Source: Saccharopolyspora flava | GTDB taxonomy: Bacteria > Actinomycetota > Actinomycetes > Mycobacteriales > Pseudonocardiaceae | Assembly (NCBI RefSeq): GCF_900116135.1 | Contig: NZ_FOZX01000004.1 | Location: 186,001-250,000, forward strand | DNA length: 64,000 nt | Reading direction: 5' to 3' | Part shown: positions 61,423 to 64,000 of the stretch, one piece after another | Numbering within the stretch: the stretch's first letter is position 1 | How the letters are laid out: the number at the start of each line of letters is the position of its first letter | The notes under the pieces: generated by a model | What the model was told of the DNA's origin: nothing | What the model saw: only the letters and a program-made list of their open reading frames with translations | Databases searched by the model: none | Made by a program: the position numbers and the translations under genes

Positions 61423-62844
61423 TCACGGTCGCACCGAGGTGATCTCGACCGTCCCGCCGCGTCCCGGGATCATCGTGACGTTGCGGTGCACCGGGCGTTC
61501 CGCCGCCTGCGACACGGCTTTCAGGTCGGTGCGGCGCGCGATCTCGGCGGTGAGGATGCGCATCTCCTCCATCGCCAGCGTCGCGCCCAGGCACCGGCGG
61601 TCGCCGCCGCCGAACGGGATCCACGTGCTGGAGCCGGGTTTCACGCCGATGAAGCGCTCCGGGTCGAAGGTGAACGGATCGGCGTAGACGTCGTCGCGGT
61701 GGTGCAGCGACAACACCCCGACCAGCACCCGCGTGTTCGCCGGCACCACGGTGTCGCCGAAGCGCCAGTCGGCCTTGACCCGCCTGCCCAGGATCGGGAT
61801 CACCGGCCGCACCCGCATCGACTCGTGGATGGTGGCCTCGACGTAGTTCTCGGCGTCCTCGCCTCTCGCCGCCTCGCGGAGCCTGCCGTAGGGACCCGGG
61901 TTGCGCACCAGGCGCTCGAAGGCCCAGCCGATGGAGTTGGCGGTGGTCTCGTGCCCGGCGAGCACCAGCGTGAGCAGCTCGTTGCGCAGCTCGCCGTCGC
62001 TGAGCGCCTCGCCCTCGTCGTCGCGGGCGTCGAGCAGCAGCGACAGGATGTCGTGCCGCTCTCCCGGCACGTGCGCGGCGCGCCGCTCGGCGATGACCGC
62101 CATGACCGCGCGGTCGAGGTGCGCCAACCCCCACTTCTGCAGCCCGAAGGGCTCGGTCTTGCGCATCGACAGCACCTCGCTGACCCGGGCCAGCGGGCTC
62201 ACCGACAGGCCCAGCAGCTGCCGCAACCGGGTGCGCAGCAGCTGCTCGGCCTCGCCGGAGCGGTAGTCGATGCCGAACACGCCGGACATGATCACGTCGA
62301 GGGTGACCTTCTGGGCGGCGTCGGCCAGCCGGATCCGCGAACCCGGCCGCCACGAGGCGATCTCCCGGTCGGTGGCCTCCCGGATCTGCTCGCGGTAGCG
62401 CGCGATGGCCTTGCCGTGGAACGGCGGCATGAGCAGCTTGCGCTTGCGGCGGTGCGGCTCGCCGGTCACCGTCAGCACCGAATCGCCGACGATCGGCCGC
62501 AGCATCGACTGCCCCGCCGTCGACGGCGCCAGCGCCGGTCCCGCGGTGAACAGCGACTTCACGTGATCCGGGTGCGCGGTGATGGCCAGCGGCCGCTTCT
62601 CCAACAGCGTGGTGACGCCGAAGATGTCGCCGTGCTCGCGGGCGGCCTCGAACAGCAGCGAACCCTGGTCGTGGGCGAACCGCAGGGTCTGGCGCAGGCG
62701 CCCCGAGCCGTGCAGCGGGGGCGGCGTGCCCGGCTCGTCGGTCGGGCCCGCGGGCGAGGGCACCCACTCGCGGGAACCGGAGGGCGTCGCGTTCTCCCAC
62801 CAGCGTCCCCGGTGCGGCGCTGACGGGGCGATCGAGGTCGTCAT
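61423..62844 (-). CDS. Cytochrome P450
   Basis: This 473-aa P450 has the I-helix LVLAGHETTANSIGWAFERL (AGHETT), K-helix ESMR (IHESMRVRPVIPIL), and haem loop FGGGDRRCLGATLAM. The length and LAGHETT sequence resemble the CYP102/CYP110-like bacterial fatty-acid or terpene group. On the minus strand TAGCGT (62856-62851) lies 6 nt before ATG 62844 with no ribosome site, so it is probably leaderless. It is divergent from the sensor kinase at 62958. The substrate is unknown. Confidence 0.92.
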   Translation of the reverse strand: MTTSIAPSAPHRGRWWENATPSGSREWVPSPAGPTDEPGTPPPLHGSGRLRQTLRFAHDQGSLLFEAAREHGDIFGVTTLLEKRPLAITAHPDHVKSLFTAGPALAPSTAGQSMLRPIVGDSVLTVTGEPHRRKRKLLMPPFHGKAIARYREQIREATDREIASWRPGSRIRLADAAQKVTLDVIMSGVFGIDYRSGEAEQLLRTRLRQLLGLSVSPLARVSEVLSMRKTEPFGLQKWGLAHLDRAVMAVIAERRAAHVPGERHDILSLLLDARDDEGEALSDGELRNELLTLVLAGHETTANSIGWAFERLVRNPGPYGRLREAARGEDAENYVEATIHESMRVRPVIPILGRRVKADWRFGDTVVPANTRVLVGVLSLHHRDDVYADPFTFDPERFIGVKPGSSTWIPFGGGDRRCLGATLAMEEMRILTAEIARRTDLKAVSQAAERPVHRNVTMIPGRGGTVEITSVRP

Positions 62845-62957
62845 GCCATCACGCTATCCGGCGGGTGACCGGGCGCACATCGTCCTGCGGGTCCGGTTCC
62901 GCCTCCTACCTGAGGAGGAGATCCACCGGGCTCGCGCGGCGTTCTAGGCTGACCGGG

Positions 62958-64000
62958 ATGAGGCGTGTGATCCGCTACGTGCACGGCCGGGCCGCGGCGC
63001 TGCCGTTCGGCTACCCGCCGGCCGTCGTGCTGCCCGGGCATGCGTGCCTGGTGGTGGTCGCGGCGGTCGCGGTGGCGCAGCGACTGGCCGCCGGGGTCGC
63101 CGACTGGACGCTGGTCGGCGGTCTGCTGGCGATCGTCCCGGTGGTGTACCTGCTGGCCGGCCGCCCCGTCCCGGACGGCGGGCGGCCCCTCGGCGTGGCC
63201 GTCTGCGCGCTGCTGGGCACCTCGATCCTGCTGGTCCACCCGGTGGCCAACGACCTCGCGCCGCTGATCCTGGTGGTGATGCTCGCCGAGTGCGCCGCCG
63301 TCACCTCGGCGCGGGTGAGCCTGACGACCGCGGCCGTGGCGGCGCTGGTCCCCACGACCGCCGCCGCGCTCGGCCACCTCGGCTACGGGCTGGCGTTCTC
63401 GCTGGTGACCGTCGCGCTCGGCTGGGCGACCGGCTACATCATCCGGACCCAGCTGCGGCTGTTCGAGCAGGAGCGCCGGACGCAGGCCGAGCGGACCGCG
63501 CAGGCCGCCGACGACGAGCGCCGCCGCATCGCCCGCGAGGTGCACGACGTCGTCGCCCACTCGCTGAGCATCACGCTGCTGCACCTCACCGGCGCCCGCC
63601 GCGCGTTGCAGGAGGACCGCGACGTCGACGAGGCCGTCGACGCGCTCACCGACGCCGAACGCCTCGGCCGCCAGGCCATCGCCGACATCCGCCGCACGGT
63701 GGGGCTGCTGGACTCCGAACCGTCGAAAGTCCGCCCGGAGCCGGGGATCGGCGACATCGACGAGCTCGTCACCGACGTCGTGCGGGCCGGGGTCCCGGTG
63801 GTCTGCGACATCGACGGCGATCCCGGATCCGTCTCGGCCGCAACGGGTCTCGCGCTCTACCGGATCACCCGCGAAGCGCTGGCCAACGTCGTCAAGCACG
63901 CGCCCGGCAGCAGCACCGAGGTGCGGCTGGTCCTCGGCGGCGGTGCCGCGCTGACCGTGGCCAACGACCTGTCGGGCGCGCTGCCCGAGGCCGTGACGGG
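62958..64000 (+). CDS. Sensor histidine kinase, HisKA_3 type (3' end outside window)
   Basis: 347 residues are visible and the frame is open to the window end. About five N-terminal membrane helices (ACLVVVAAVAVAQRLAAGVA through LAFSLVTVALGWATGYII) are followed by the dimerisation box DERRRIAREVHDVVAHSLSI with the phospho-acceptor His, and the start of the HATPase domain (LYRITREALANVVKHAPGSS). This is the NarL-partner class, so a LuxR-type response regulator should follow. TAGGCT (62945-62950) sits 7 nt before ATG 62958, a leaderless arrangement. Confidence 0.9.
   Translation, partial: MRRVIRYVHGRAAALPFGYPPAVVLPGHACLVVVAAVAVAQRLAAGVADWTLVGGLLAIVPVVYLLAGRPVPDGGRPLGVAVCALLGTSILLVHPVANDLAPLILVVMLAECAAVTSARVSLTTAAVAALVPTTAAALGHLGYGLAFSLVTVALGWATGYIIRTQLRLFEQERRTQAERTAQAADDERRRIAREVHDVVAHSLSITLLHLTGARRALQEDRDVDEAVDALTDAERLGRQAIADIRRTVGLLDSEPSKVRPEPGIGDIDELVTDVVRAGVPVVCDIDGDPGSVSAATGLALYRITREALANVVKHAPGSSTEVRLVLGGGAALTVANDLSGALPEAVT

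Overview
This is high-GC actinomycete DNA, most likely from a Saccharopolyspora/Amycolatopsis-type member of the Pseudonocardiales. The evidence is uniform codon use with G/C third positions, frequent GTG starts, ATGA/GTGA start-stop overlaps, a mycobacterial-type furA-katG pair, a full mce operon with paired YrbE permeases, and many apparently leaderless genes (TANNNT 6-8 nt before the start codon). I saw no rRNA, tRNA, insertion sequence, prophage or CRISPR array. The window looks like ordinary chromosome with catabolic and cofactor islands. The first gene is cut at its 5' end and the last at its 3' end.

Region by region: 1-5.4 kb holds a GAF/LytTR-type regulator followed by a complete pqqABCDE operon for PQQ, a Rieske ferredoxin and a second, solitary pqqA on the other strand. 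5.8-10.8 kb is a soluble NAD-dependent molybdenum formate dehydrogenase operon (fdsGBAD type). 11-14.1 kb has a small basic protein and a large LuxR-family ATPase regulator. 14.5-23.9 kb is a mce lipid-import operon (two YrbE permeases, MceA-F, two Mce-associated proteins), followed by a cytochrome P450 whose promoter closely resembles the mce promoter. 25.8-30.9 kb has a siderophore-binding lipoprotein, furA-katG and a hotdog protein. 31-35 kb holds miscellaneous genes (DUF4185-like protein, APC permease, methyltransferase-like protein, YhhN).

35-46 kb is an indole-3-acetate (iac-like) catabolic island: a MarR regulator; a ring-hydroxylating dioxygenase (iacC/D), SDR (iacE), IacB and an IacA-type flavin monooxygenase; a flavin reductase; an MHS-family transporter; a SnoaL-like protein; and a FixL/FixJ-type sensor kinase and response regulator. 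Three promoters in this island (iacA, flavin reductase, transporter) share the same two-part operator at a fixed distance from a TAGNGT/TAGGTT -10 box. I infer that this is the response regulator's regulon.

46-64 kb holds a membrane-anchored Nudix protein, an AraC regulator with an unusual C-terminal domain, an Asp-box propeller plus ThiS-like pair, an MBL hydrolase, an MFS exporter, gnd, CsbD, Lrp-azlCD, a 5-oxoprolinase (pxpABC) operon with NRAMP-like transporter, YcsI and GntR, a P450 with a 55-aa companion gene, and a sensor kinase.

The most unusual non-coding content is at gene 3' ends: abutting 24-bp palindromic units (three at 10844-10915, four at 23909-24004), eight copies of a 16-bp perfect palindrome (three at 4.6-4.7 kb, five at 43.05-43.4 kb), and long hairpins at 14.1 and 26.8 kb.
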